DNA from: Catonia carolina
Taxonomy: Eukaryota > Arthropoda > Insecta > Hemiptera > Achilidae
DNA: 64,000 nucleotides
Reading direction: 5' to 3'
NCBI GenBank assembly: GCA_035578175.1
Contig: JAQMRL010000004.1
Location: 39,082,901 to 39,146,900 of the forward strand
Both the position numbers and the translations under genes were made by a program. Of the stretch, positions 41,990-53,524 are shown piece after piece (within the stretch, counting starts at the first letter, position 1; every line of letters begins with the position of its first letter). Below the pieces are notes generated by a model. The model did no database searches. It saw only the letters and a list, made by a program, of their open reading frames with translations, and had not been told where the DNA came from.

Positions 41990-42738
41990 GATGTTGTTTC
42001 CACTGTCTGAGGATGATTTAAAAAAGGTCTTTGTGCCTATTTAGTTTAATTTCGTTGTAAAACTTTCACATTTCTTTAGGGAAGATAATGGCGATTGGTT
42101 TAAAGAGTACTGATCATCTGAAATGCATAGTAGTTTTGAGTAATATACAGTTTTAGAACAGAGACATTCATTTATTTAATTGGGATTTGATGCAGAAATT
42201 AAACTAGTCAAATTTCAAAAGCATGTGCACACTCTGTGGAAAATCTCTGGTCGGTATTAATAGTTCAAAAAGAGACCGTTTTGAAGTTTTATCAAACTTT
42301 AGTTCTGATAGTTTTATTGTATGGTTCAGTGAGTTGGACCCTGAGTCCGGATATCGATTGACTGTATGAACGTAATATGCCCAGGGGTGATATTAACCAC
42401 TCGGAGATATAGGAATGAGTGATATGGTCATTTGTTGCGGACGATCGAACTCCTAAACAAAAGTTCACCTATAAGCCAATTAAAGAACTTGGTATTAAAC
42501 AAAACAGGAAGTGTTTGACATCCCAACATCTTTAGTAAGTGTTGAACATATAAACAGACCACGTGGCTTAATCTGTATGTATTTATGATTGTGAATAAAG
42601 GTCCTTTTATCGTGAAACTTTCCCATTAGATAAATAATAAAAACAAATTATAACTGTGGGTATCAGCCAGCTCATCTAGCACTGCCATCTTACAGCGTTT
42701 TCACTCGAAGATCCTTCAAATTATTACTGACCCGCTTG
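41990..42738. other. unassigned sequence
   Basis: No supported gene. A few protein-like stretches in broken frames near 42290-42540 could be a LINE relic but carry no diagnostic motif. Confidence 0.4.
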
Positions 42739-42805
42739 GTTCGTAACCAATGATATAATTCACCATGCATATAAACTTTGTTCTGAACGAAATTCTTTTC
42801 TTAAC

Positions 42806-43478
42806 CGGAACAAAAAGTCTGCTGTGAAAGACCCACAAAACTTTCTCTAATTTTTATCGTAAGTGAATTGTGTTGTTTAGGTCATCAGCCGAAAGGCAGG
42901 TTTGAAGCTGTGGAGGTTTTACCAAGTAAAACGAGAAATGAGGTGGTTTACTATTGCCTTCCTCATTGAGTTGAAAAGTATATTTATCAGCATGCCAAGC
43001 CCTCTGAAAAGCACATATTTTCCACTCTGCAAATGACATCTTCACTTCTTTCACCACAGGGTCTGGCTGTATAATGAAATTCATTACTTTCAGAGGAAAT
43101 GACTCTGATTAGCGTCTTTTACAACCTCTACCTCTTCTGTTTTTAAATGATTCAGTCATATAATTGGCTGACCTTATGATAAGAAACAGAACTATTTTTT
43201 GTAGCCCTAAAACTAGCAGATCGAGTGCAATTAATTTAACACTCCACCTGCCTGCTATTGCCAAGTGAGTGAATTATGAAAATAAAAATCAACCCGTGTG
43301 GCTTAAAAATACGGAAAAAAATCCATTAATTGACGCTAAACTAGGCTGTTTAGAAGAAAATGCTTGCTATAAAAGTTGTCGAGGCGATTTAAAAAAAATT
43401 GTAGTTGCCATTTTTGAGAAAACTGCAAAAAAGTGATAAATTGCGCGAATAAACTACTACTTCCGTTTGACCGATTTC
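42806..43478 (+). mobile_element. R1 element, copy 5a, interrupted by R2
   Basis: Starts AAAGTCTGCTGTGAAAG with a damaged 5' end, resumes after R2 at AAGTGAGTGAATTATG, and is truncated at about 43478 in TTTGACCGATTTCCCC. AAGTGAATT-like sequence flanks the R2 insertion. Confidence 0.65.
42869..43258 (-). mobile_element. R2 element, copy g, with open 70-codon frame
   Basis: Minus-strand full-length copy. The MNFIIQPDPVV frame starts at 43084 and is open through KPPHFSFYLV and ADDLN. It differs from copy f at many positions but keeps the frame apart from a one-codon length difference. Confidence 0.85.
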
Positions 43479-43489
43479 CCCCCCTTGGT

Positions 43490-44050
43490 TCGTAACCAAT
43501 AACATAATTCACTATGACTTGCATATAAACACTGTTCTAAACGAAATTCGATACCGAAACAAAAATCTGGTGAGACACTCATTCGACTTTCTCTCGACTC
43601 GTGAGTGATTATGATAATAAAAATCAACCCGTTGGGCTTAATAATGTGGAAAATCACTAATTGACGCTAAACTAGGTTCTGTAAAAGAAAGATGCTTGAA
43701 ATAAAAGTTGTCGATATTTTAATTAAAAAACGCAGCAAATGGGGCAATTTAAAAAATCGCAGAAACCGTTTTTGAGAAGCAAAAATTGAAAAATTGCACG
43801 AATACTACTATCATCTCCGGTTGATCGATTTTGATGAAAATGTTTGTGTCATTGCCTCCAGTAGTACCAAACGTAAGTTTCACGTGTCGACTTTGTAGCC
43901 TACGCTATTCTGTTCTTGAAATAGTTTGTTCCCCACACAGACTAATCGCTATTAATATGTTTTTGGGTTCACGGAGCCTGAAAACGTGTAGCCTATATAC
44001 GGTGAAAACTCAATTTCGAATTTTCAAAACCCATTGGCAATTAACCTTTT
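43490..44050 (+). mobile_element. R1 element, copy 5b, with duplicated flank
   Basis: 43490-43556 (TTGGTTCGTAACCAATAACA onward) repeats 42739-42800, the sequence that precedes copy 5a. R1 follows from AAAAATCTGGTGAGACACTC, degraded, to about 44020. This is consistent with a local duplication of flank plus R1. Confidence 0.65.
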
Positions 44051-44565
44051 GGATAATAGCGAACACTGCCATAGACTGAAACGTTTTAGAATTTTAGACT
44101 TACCGTCTACTGACAAAATTTTAAATTAACAGCTTCGACTTGTGCCAATAAATTTTTATTTGTTTATTAGCCGAAATAATTTTAAAAAGTTATACTTATA
44201 GAATAAATTGGATTTTAACTTGACCAATTCTGAAAATTGATTTTTAAATTGAGGTTGCGCCAGTGGGAGTATTCTCCATCAAATTTATTTACAGAAAATT
44301 TACTTATGGTTAAATGATTTAACTGATTAATAATATAACTTAAAGCAAAAAATACATTAGAGAGAACGAGCTTTTAAGTTTCGAGGTTGATACATACTTA
44401 AAAACGTTAATGTAAATGTAGTGAAAGTACTGTAGCTAATAAAAAAATATTGTTGCAATTTCTTACATTTTAAACTGACAAAATATTCTACCGGAAAAAC
44501 ACCAATAATACAAAAAGTTTATTAGCTTATTCTCTCATATTTCGTCAACAATTTGAAAACTAGAT
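44051..44565. other. unassigned AT-rich sequence
   Basis: Nothing recognised. Confidence 0.5.
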
Positions 44566-45860
44566 AAAAAAATCTGGGGTGGAACACTCACACGACTTAG
44601 TCTTTCTAATGTAAAAAAACCAATAACCTATGTTTAATCATTGGTAAACAATGGTAAATGAAAAACGTAACCTAATTTTAATCATGTGTAAATGACGAAA
44701 ATTAAAATTCGATTAAAAAATATGGGAAATCACTAATTTGACGTAAAACTAGACACTGTAGAAGAAAATGCTTGAAATAAAAGTTGCAGCTTTTTTAATT
44801 TTTTATTATATACTCTTTTGTCGTAAAATCCATAGTAAGGCCGCACCATTAAAAATCTTATTTTTTACCGATTTTGATAAAATATAAAGAAAGTTATATA
44901 AAGAAATACAAAGAATGTTGATTGACGAAAACTAAGCACTGTACAACAAAATGTTTTAATTAAAAGTTGTAGGTTTCTTAAAGGTCTGCAACTTTTATAA
45001 TGTCCGCTTTTGTCCTAAAATACATATTAAGGCCGCAATCTTTAAAAAATATATTTTTTTTCTTACGATAGCACAGGTCCGCCAAAAATTTCAGCAGATA
45101 TTAGCTATTAGATAGCTTACTCCATCTTGTAGAGCATAAAAAATGTTAATGAGATGATTTTTAAAAAAATCGTTGGAGCCGTTTTTGAGAAAATTGCACA
45201 AATTATTACATTCAGTTTACCGATTTCGATAGTGTTTTTGTCGGGTCCCGTATTAATATCTAACTTAAATTTCAATTTCGTACGTTATTCTGTTCTTGAA
45301 ATATTTTATTCAGACGCACAGATCAATCACTACAAACATATTTTTGAGGTTCAGGGCCCCTGAAAACGTGTATATCCGATGAAAACTCAATTTCATAAAA
45401 TCGACATGAAAACAATACCGTATATATTCATATAGTTTGCCCACGACGGGCAGGTTGAAAATTAAACTAATTGCACTCGATCAGTTGGTTCCAGGGCTAC
45501 AAAAAATAGTTCTGTTTCTTATCACGTAGTCAGCTAATTATATGATTGAACTACTTCAGAACAGAAGAGGTGGAGGTGTAAAAGACACTAGTCAGAGTTA
45601 TCTCCTCTGAGAGTAATAAATTCCACTTTACAGCCAGACCCTGTGGTGAATGAAGTGAAGGTGTCATTTGCAGGGTGGAAAGTGAATGCTTTTCGGAGGG
45701 CCTGGCATGCTGATAAGCATCCTCTTTCAACTCAGTGAGGAAAGCAATAGTAAACCACCTCACTCCTCGTTTTTACTTAGTAAACCTCTAGAGGTTCAAA
45801 CCACGCTTTTTGGCTGTTGACCTAAACAATATTCATATAGCGCAATAGAGAGTAAAAATA
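44566..45860 (+). mobile_element. R1 element, copy 6, split by an R2 insertion
   Basis: R1 from AAAAATCTGGGGTGGAACAC to the 3' hairpin at 45435, then R2, then the R1 end ATTCATATAGCGCAATAGAG. The microsatellite is almost absent. Confidence 0.8.
45436..45828 (+). mobile_element. R2 element, copy h, with 12-bp target duplication
   Basis: Full-length R2 inserted in R1. ATATTCATATAG is present at 45424-45435 and again at 45829-45840. A 12-bp duplication and an ACAA-type 3' end indicate target-primed retroposition, so R2 is best described as a SINE or short retroposon of about 390 bp. No A/B boxes of a tRNA head are obvious. Confidence 0.85.
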
Positions 45861-46489
45861 AACAATAATATTATTGCAAATTTCTTACGCTAAAGACTTA
45901 ACAAAATATTCTAAACCTGGAGGGAAAAAACAAAAAAAAAAAATATTAACAGTTTATTAATTTATTAATTTAAATTTTGTTAACAATTTGAAAACTTGAT
46001 AAAAAAGGCTTTACTGAAATACAGCAGAGTAATGAATACAATAGTTCTACTGTACAATGCAGAATTTTTAAACTAAAAATTTCATGACCTACTGAAAATA
46101 ATATGACACAATATTTACATACATAGTAAAATTTCTATTCTTATCGACATAGGTAAAATAGACACGTCAACGGTAAAAAAAAAGATAGTACACTCATTAA
46201 ATAGACCAATATTTATACTCCACACACTAAACAGTCATTTGAAAAATCATTAAATATTTATTTATTATATATTATGTATTCGGCAATTTCTACGTATTTG
46301 TAATGTTATCAAGGAAAAAAAGGAAAGTTAAAAAAGTTGAAGATAACACTATCCTTTTTAAAAGGAATTCTTAAATGAATCATTAAAATATTTATTTTGT
46401 GACTTATTATATTTCATATTTTGTTGTTATTTCACGCCTTTACTATTTTTACTTTTTTGTTATATTTTATATATCATTTGAGTTATACA
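45861..46489. other. unassigned AT-rich sequence
   Basis: No gene or shared repeat recognised. Confidence 0.5.
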
Positions 46490-46552
46490 TAATGACTAAT
46501 TGACGATAAACTAGGCTCTGTGAAGTAAATTCTTGAAATAAAAGTTGTAGAT

Positions 46553-47119
46553 TTTTACTTTCTCTTGCCTATATGAATGTATAGGAAAGAAAGTATTGTT
46601 TTTATGTCGATTTTTCGAAATCGAGTTTTCACCGGATCTATACGTCTTCAAACCTCCTGAACCCAAAAAACATGTTATTAGCTATTGGTCTGTGTGGTCG
46701 TGTGTCTGTGTGTGTGTGTGTGCGTGCGTGCGCGCGCGTGCGCGTGCGTGTGTGTGTGTGTGTGTGTGTAAAAATACACAGATACAAAATATCTCAAGAA
46801 CGAAATAGCATACGAAGTTGAAATTTGGAACTTAAGTTAGGTATCATAAGCGGACCCGACACGAACATTTTCATCAAAATCAGTTAATCAAATTTATAGA
46901 AAATTGAAAGATCTACAACTTTTATTCAGAACAATTTCTCTACAGAGCTTACTTTAGTTTGAAAGAGATTTTCCGTATTTTTAAGCCAAACTGAGGTTGA
47001 TTTTAATTTTGCGTCGTTCACTCATGATTAAAATTAGGTAATATTAATATTAGGTTATATTGTTCATTATTTGCATTGGCAAGAGAAAGTTGTGTGAGTG
47101 TTTCACACTAAATTTTTTA
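46553..47119 (-). mobile_element. R1 element, copy 7-inner, internally deleted
   Basis: Both R1 ends are present (ACTTTCTCTTGCCTATATGA ... GTGTGAGTGTTTCACAC on the + strand), but the middle is deleted to give 567 bp. It carries the longest GT/GC microsatellite in the window. Confidence 0.8.
46707..46769. repeat. (TG)n/(CG)n microsatellite inside R1
   Basis: About 63 bp of unbroken alternating pyrimidine-purine: TG repeats, TGCG and CG units, then TG repeats. It is the mirror of the tract at 1566 and has the same Z-DNA-prone composition. Confidence 0.95.
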
Positions 47120-48135
47120 TTTAAAAAAAGTGAAAAATCGCACGAATAAACTACTACTTCTGTTGACTGATTTTGATGAAAGTGATCGTGTCGGGTCCGC
47201 TTATGATACCTAACTTAAGTTCCAAATTTCAACTTCGTATGCTATTTCGTTCTTGAGATATTTTGTTCACACACAGACCAATCGCTTAATACATGGTTTT
47301 TCAAGTTCAGGGGGTCTGAAAACGTGTTATTTCCGGTGTAAACTCGATTTTGGTAAATCTTCATGAAACAATATTTTCTTACTCTGTGTATACTCATATA
47401 GCCAAGAAAAAGTAAAAATCAGATGTATCACGGAATATCATCATTGTTTGTTTACTTTGTTTACATTACACTTCATACTTTCTCTTGCCGTATTTATGAA
47501 TACTTAAGGAAGGAGTCTTTTTGTCATGTTGAATTTTAAAAATCGTGTTTTTAGCGATCGGTCTGTGCGAACAAAATATCTCAAAACTTTAAACTTAAGT
47601 TAACTACGGGACGAACATTTTCATCGAAATCAGTCAACCGGAAGTAGTAGTTTATCGTGCGATTTTTCACTTTTTCAATTTTCTCAAAAAGGCTCCAAAG
47701 ATTTTTTTAAAAATCACCTCATGTCCACGTCTGCTGAAATTCTTATAACTGGGCGCTTGTAGTAAACTTTTTTTTAATTGCGTCCTTAATTTGCATTTAT
47801 GGGCTAAAGTGTAGTCTTTATAATCAAAGTTGTAGAACATTAAACAACCTACAACTCTTATTTCAAACAGTTTTTTTTGTACAACGCTAATTGATGTCAA
47901 TTAGTGATTTATTTGTATTTTGCTGATCAAAATTGGTAAAAGGATTTTTTTAAGATTGCAGCCTTACTATACATTTACGACAAAAGTATATGTAATCAAA
48001 GTTATAGAAAATTAAAAACCTACATTATTTTATTTAAAGACTTTTCTTCTGCAGATCCTAGTTGAGCATCATCAATTAGTGATTTCTCGTAGTTTGAAGT
48101 CCTACAGAGGTTGATTATCATTTTCTGTACCACAG

Positions 48136-48654
48136 AGGTAAAGGGTGTTAACTACAATTTTGGCAAAATTGAGTTAAAACTGTCTTAAAACCAGAAAGAA
48201 ATACTCTAATGCTGCAATTTCGTGGTTGATTTATAAGATTTTTTGTAAAATTGTTATTGAAGGTATTTTACTGATAGTCCTCAAATTTCGCTTGAACTTT
48301 TGTTGTATTTGGTATTTTATAGTCTTGTCAGTAAACAGCAATGAGTAAATTTTGAATTTTTTTCAAACTTGTGTGTAAAATGTTGCTTCTTTATAAATGT
48401 ATTGTTAGCACTAGGTATTCCACTGAAGGTTTTTTTTATAAAATCGCCTTATATTGGAGTTAACACTAATATAGAACGTCAAAAATTTGGCAAAATAAAA
48501 CACAGAAAGCGGTTAAGAAATGAAATCGTGTTTAGGTGGGAAGGAGTATAGAAGTTGACAAAGTTATGAAATAATAAATCTGTAGATAAGAAACCTTATT
48601 TTTTTAAATTGAGTGTAAATTTCAAGTTTCTAGCACCTAACTTACTGAATTTTT
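48136..48654. other. unassigned insert within R1 copy 8
   Basis: AT-rich, no frame or repeat recognised. Confidence 0.4.
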
Positions 48655-48836
48655 TATTTTTTATTTAACGTCGCATCAACTACAAGGTCATTAGCGACGT
48701 CGTTGGGGTGTGACTGTGTGTAAATGAGGATGAAATGATTTTTTGTAACGTATGAAAATATGCCGTGCCTGAGTGGGATTCGAACCCAGGACCGCATGAT
48801 GAGAGGCGAGCACGTTACCAACTGCGCCAATGCATA
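48655..48836 (-). mobile_element. SINE, type III head with type I tail
   Basis: Minus strand: GCATTGGCGCAGTTGGTAAC head (A box TGGCGCAGTTGG), GCCTCTCATCATGCGGTCC anticodon region, perfect B box GGTTCGAATCCC. The tail GTCGCTAATGACCTTGTAGT and ATGCGACGTTAAATAAA is the type I tail. The head is the same as at 56996. Confidence 0.85.
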
Positions 48837-49107
48837 CTGAATACAAAATACAGAATTTTGTTCCTTACAATAATGAAAAGAAAATATTTCTACTTTTTGG
48901 CTCCCTTGAAAAATCACCTAAATGGAGTTAACCTTTTACTTCTTAGGCACAGTTTTTGGTCATTCACTCATGATTAAAATTAGGTTTGGTATTTTCATTT
49001 TTATTTATTTACTAATGATTAACCATTGTTTTTTTGTTTTATTATTTACATTGGCTAGAGGAAGTCAGTCGTGTGAACGTTTCACACCAGATTCTTTAAA
49101 ATTGTTT

Positions 49108-49592
49108 AAATGAATTCGTAAATACAGTATTATATTTTGTTGAAGTTTGTTCTCGAAAAGGGTCGCCGACTAATAAGAAATTATTTATTTATCTTTTTAG
49201 GATAAGAAATTGGTTTACAAATGTAAAATAAATCGTTTGATGTTTTAGTCTTAAATTCTCGTTTTTTTTATCAATAGTTTGACAGCTACCTTGTACGTTG
49301 TATACAAGCTTACGTTTGCAAATTGGGGACATTCGCGGTTGTTTCTGTTATTTTATCTGATAGAAAGCGTAACAGTTTTTGTCCTCAACTCAGCCTACTG
49401 TACATAAAAATAATAGTATTGTTTCCATTTGTATTTTTATGGCACTTTCAAAATTATATTGATCTAATTTGATTTTCCAAAAAACTTCCTGGAATGGAGC
49501 TAAGACAACATAGTAAACAACGTAGTAAATTTTTATTTAAAGAGCCTTTAAGTCTTGAACAGTTTAACATTCTCAAAAAAATTTAATTTATA
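49108..49592. other. unassigned AT-rich sequence
   Basis: Nothing recognised. Confidence 0.5.
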
Positions 49593-50002
49593 TTTTTTAC
49601 TTTCTTTTGCCTATATGAATATATAGGAAGGAAAGTAAAGTTTTCATGCCGATTTTTCGAAATCGAGTTTTCACTGGATCTACACGTTTTCAAACTCCCT
49701 AAACCCAAAAAACATGTTTTTAGCGATTGGTCTATGTTTGTGTGTGTGTGAGCAAAATATCTCAAGAACGGAACATCGTGCGAAGTTGAAACTTGAAACT
49801 TAAGTTAGTTACTACTAGAGGACCTAACACGAACATTTTCATCGAAATCGGTCAACCAAAAGTAGTTTTTTCGTGCCATTTTTCACTTTTTTCGATTTTC
49901 TCAGAAACGACTCCTACAATTTCTTTAAAATCGTCTTATTTACTAAATTTTTTATGCTCTACATGGTAGGTGTCATGTCTGCTGAAATTTTGGGGAGGCG
50001 TG
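49593..50002 (-). mobile_element. R1 element, copy 9, 3' part only
   Basis: Minus-strand R1 3' end (ACTTTCTTTTGCCTATATGA) to TGCTGAAATTTTGGGGAGGC, where similarity stops next to the hairpin element. The microsatellite is a short GT run near 49739. Confidence 0.8.
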
Positions 50003-50020
50003 TATCGTATAGTATAGTAC

Positions 50021-50215
50021 TGTCTGTCTATAACTTGATGGCCTCCCGCAGAGAGGAGCAGAATCGGTCCGCTACTAGCCTTCTCAATAACATTTCTTTA
50101 TGTACTACTACTAACTAGTACACTGGACTTGATACATAATGAAGTGTTATTGAGAAGGCTAGTAGCGGGCCGATCTGCTCCTCTTTGCAAGACGCCATCA
50201 AGTTATAGACAGACA
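50021..50215. repeat. long imperfect hairpin (arms ~72 bp)
   Basis: Left arm 50021-50092 (TGTCTGTCTATAACTTGATG ... CTTCTCAATAACA) and right arm 50145-50215 are reverse complements with five substitutions and one gap by my alignment. They are separated by about 52 bp. It could be the core of a foldback MITE or a source of double-stranded RNA. Confidence 0.9.
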
Positions 50216-51309
50216 CTATTTGCATAGGACGGTAGTGCTTTATTATATCATACTATTACAACCAGAAGCACCAATTTTCAAGATACAAAGACACACATGG
50301 TGGTAAAACAGATCACGGTAACGTACCGGCAGAGCGGGAGACTAAACAATTTTTTCTTAATTAATAATAGTACTCATTCTGGAGTAACTTAGCTTACTCT
50401 TATGAGAATGACTCACCCCCTTCACCCTGCGGAGGATAGATTGATAAAGGAACGTATTGAAAGTCCCTCGCGCTAAGGCACATTTTTCTTCCACAGTTTC
50501 ACCCTTATTCAACCTATATGGTCCTAAGGTGTACTCCCATTAAATGATAGTAACTTCTAGTCCAGTTCTTGTTGTAGTAGCTGTAATATCTTGAATACTG
50601 TAAGAAAGATTGGTAAAATTCTCTGGCCGAAGGTTCTAAACAATCGAAGATAGATTCGTTGATGTTTTTATCTATAGTTCAAAAATCGTAGATGTTTCTT
50701 CAAGCCCAATGTAACCCTGTATGTGGGGCGAATCGGACTTCTCGTTCAGGACAGTTTGACATAACGAAATATAAGATGATGTTGACTCCTAAAACATTCC
50801 AAGCACTCAGCTCAATGAAGATTATTCGCTTCATTATCTACTGTCGTTTAAATGGGAGAAATTCTTGTAAGTGCAGTTGCCACGAGTCTCTAGTTATATA
50901 AATAGTCAATCTGGAAATAGCCCTGCACGACGAAAAGGCAATCACTCTTGAGAAATTGCCAAGTTTACCAGAAGCCCCGTTATTACCAATAACCCAACGG
51001 GTCGCAATACACCTTTTTTGGATTTAACTGAGTAATGAAGATTGTATTTTTGTAAGAAAATGTCGTTAAGTTATGAGAAAGTAATATTGTTGGGTTGTGT
51101 TTAGTTGTTCACTAGTCCGTAGGCTCCAAATTGAGGAACTTGGAAATTCCACTCACCATGTACGTACAGAGCTTTAGATGCCCCTTAGGAATAATGAATC
51201 CTTAATGAGGAGGCTTCATTGTTAATTCGAAAATTATTGTATTTCTGAATTTTGTAGTGGTTTTCCTGTTACGCCGATGTAAATCTGGTACAAAAGCTTG
51301 CTATCGGAC
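50216..51309. other. unassigned sequence
   Basis: About 1.1 kb with no supported gene. The 70-codon frame at 50692-50901 has no splice sites or resemblance that I can defend. Confidence 0.4.
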
Positions 51310-52612
51310 ATGTTGTTGTTGTTTAGGTCATCAGCCGAAAGGCTGGGAACCTCTAGAGGCTTTCTTTAGTAAAACTAAGGTGAGGTGGTTTATATTTGCC
51401 TTCCTCACTGAGTAGATAAGTATGTTTATCAGCATGCCATGCCCTCTGAAAAGCATATAATTTCCACCCCGCAATGACACCTTCACTTCATTCACTACAG
51501 GGTCTGGTTGTATAATGAAATTCATTACTCTCAGACGAGATAACTCTGACTATTATCGGTTTCATAATCATAGACACTCGAGTTTGAACCTTTGCCTTTC
51601 CTAAACGATGAGTTGGATTTCAACATACTTTACACCACAGTTTAGTTCATATAATTCTGCGTTAGATATAATAGTGGTATATTTTTAATGTTGTTAAAAA
51701 CTTGCCCTATCGAGGTTGGAAACAAAAAACACCGGGTTTTTTGATACCCAAAGAATTTCATGCGTTTAGAGGCGTGCAACTCGTGAATTATTTGACCAAA
51801 AAGTTTGAAATTTTAACACAACATAGACACTTATATTATTTCAGCGAGTACGAAATTTCAAATTCATACATTACTTAAATTTTGATTTATTAACAATATT
51901 CTGAACCCTTGCTATCTCGGTAACCGCTCAACCGTTCGGCACGAGCAAACTATCGTTTTACTCAGCGTAAAAAAAAATAGCAAAACTGTATTAATAACAT
52001 GAAATATTAATTAGCCAATGTTGTGGTAAACTTTTTAAAATAGACTGGGTCATTCCGAGAGTGGGGGCTATTATCCGTGTTGCCAGGTTGACATCCTGAA
52101 GGACTGTATATCTGAATTGACAGACTATTGTTAATAAATCAAAATTTAAGTAACGTACAAATTTGAAATTTCGTACACGCTGTAAGAATATAATAATTTT
52201 CTATGTTGTGTTAAAATTTCATACTTTTTGGCCAAATAATTCTCGAGTTATACGTCTCTTAACGCATAAAAGTGTTTTGGTAGCAAAAATACCGGGTCTT
52301 CTAACCTCGATATGGCAATTTCCAAACAAAATTAAAAATATAGGACTATTATATTCAACGGAGAATAAAATGAGCTAAATTTTGGTGTAAAGTATGTTGA
52401 AATCCGCCGACTCATCGTTTTGGAGATGCAAGGGTCCAAACTCGGGTGTCTATGATTATGAAACCGATAATAGTGTTTTTTACAATTCTACCTCGTCTAT
52501 TCTTAAATGGTTCAGTCATATAATTGGCTGACAATGTGGTAAGATACAGAACTATTTTTTTGTAGCCCTGGAACTAGCAGATCGTGCAAATAATTTAACA
52601 CTCTACCTACCT
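51310..52612 (-). mobile_element. R2 element, copy i, split by a foldback MITE
   Basis: Minus-strand R2 at 51310-51550 and 52473-52612, continuous when the MITE and one TA are removed. The MNFIIQPDPVV frame is present but shifted after about 20 codons. Confidence 0.85.
51553..52470. mobile_element. foldback MITE with TA target duplication
   Basis: 918 bp between TA dinucleotides (51551-51552, 52471-52472). Ends TTATCGGTTTCATAATCATA and its inverse. The arms pair for roughly 350 bp each (left to ~51900, right from ~52120) with scattered differences, leaving a ~200-bp centre. TA duplication suggests the Tc1/mariner group as the mobilising source. No transposase inside; the 71-codon frame at 52163 is arm sequence. 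Confidence 0.85.
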
Positions 52613-53520
52613 GTATTCGGACAAGGGTTAGTCAAAACGTCATCAAAATGAGAATTTTTAAATTCAGGATTGTACCATGACGTAGAATCTTCTGGTTCAT
52701 AAGTCCCCCTAATATTTCAATTTTTTGTTGTCGGTTTCACATAACTTATTGGTCTATTTTGAGGTATTACGTAGTAGATTTCGCAAAGTTGTTGCATGCA
52801 TAATTCTGAGAGATAATCTTAGTTCGAATTCCTTGTATGCAACAGTGAACACATAACAGGTGTGCGTGAACCCATAGTATCTGTTAATCAATATTAGACA
52901 ATATTGATCAATGGGAATGGGTACATCCAGTACCTATACTGATCACCTGACAGTCCAAAAAAATGTATGTATATAATAGTGTATGTATTCCCCTGACAAT
53001 GTGTGCGAGTCTGCGTGCGTACACAGTGTCTCAAAGGGAAAGGGGTATTAGGGTGGATTATTTGGGGAGGAGGTTGCTGAGTGGTAGTGTTTCAGTGTGC
53101 TAAGAGAGAGGGATTTTGGGGGGGTGTTTTAGTATTGAGCTGATGGCAGTCACTCTCTCCTTCTCTGTCTCTCTCACTACCCCACTGACAACATGAGGGG
53201 GATGAATCCAGACCCTATACTCTCCACCAACAGCAACGTGGCACCATCCTGTAATGAACCACGTGTTCTCACCTCTCTCTTTCTAATATTTTCTCTTTCT
53301 CTCTTGTCACTTTCAACAGTGCCTCACTCTAATTATGTTGACTAATTGCGCGATCGGCACACCAAGTTTCACTGAAGCGTACTAGAACTTTTTCCTTTAC
53401 TAGGCTGGCTATTTATAAACGGACAGATCTCTTCAGAAATTGTGGACGTTTGCAGACTCCATTTGACTATTCCATGCCCTCTCTAGGTTTATTATTATTA
53501 GTTGAACATTAAAACCCAGG
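52613..53520. other. unassigned sequence with GA/CT-rich patch
   Basis: 53090-53310 is rich in GAGAGAGGG and CTCTCTCC stretches. No gene recognised. Confidence 0.45.
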
Positions 53521-53524
53521 TTAA

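Larger units (their letters stand above)
46490..47420 (+). mobile_element. R1 element, copy 7-outer, split by another R1
   Basis: A + strand R1 fragment at 46490-46553 (TGACTAATTGACGATAAACT) continues after 47119 at GTGAAAAATCGCACGAATAA to the 3' end near 47420. The gap is filled by a minus-strand R1. Confidence 0.65.
47475..49107 (-). mobile_element. R1 element, copy 8, interrupted
   Basis: Minus-strand R1: 3' end at 47475 (ACTTTCTCTTGCCGTATTTA), body to about 48135, and the 5' end at about 48950-49107 (CATTCACTCATGATTAAAAT ... GAACGTTTCACACCAGATTC). The ~810 bp between is foreign and includes a SINE. Confidence 0.7.

Noticed and set aside
50692..50901. 70-codon frame with several cysteines
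   Set aside because: The cysteine spacing matches no domain I know, and the start lacks supporting signals.
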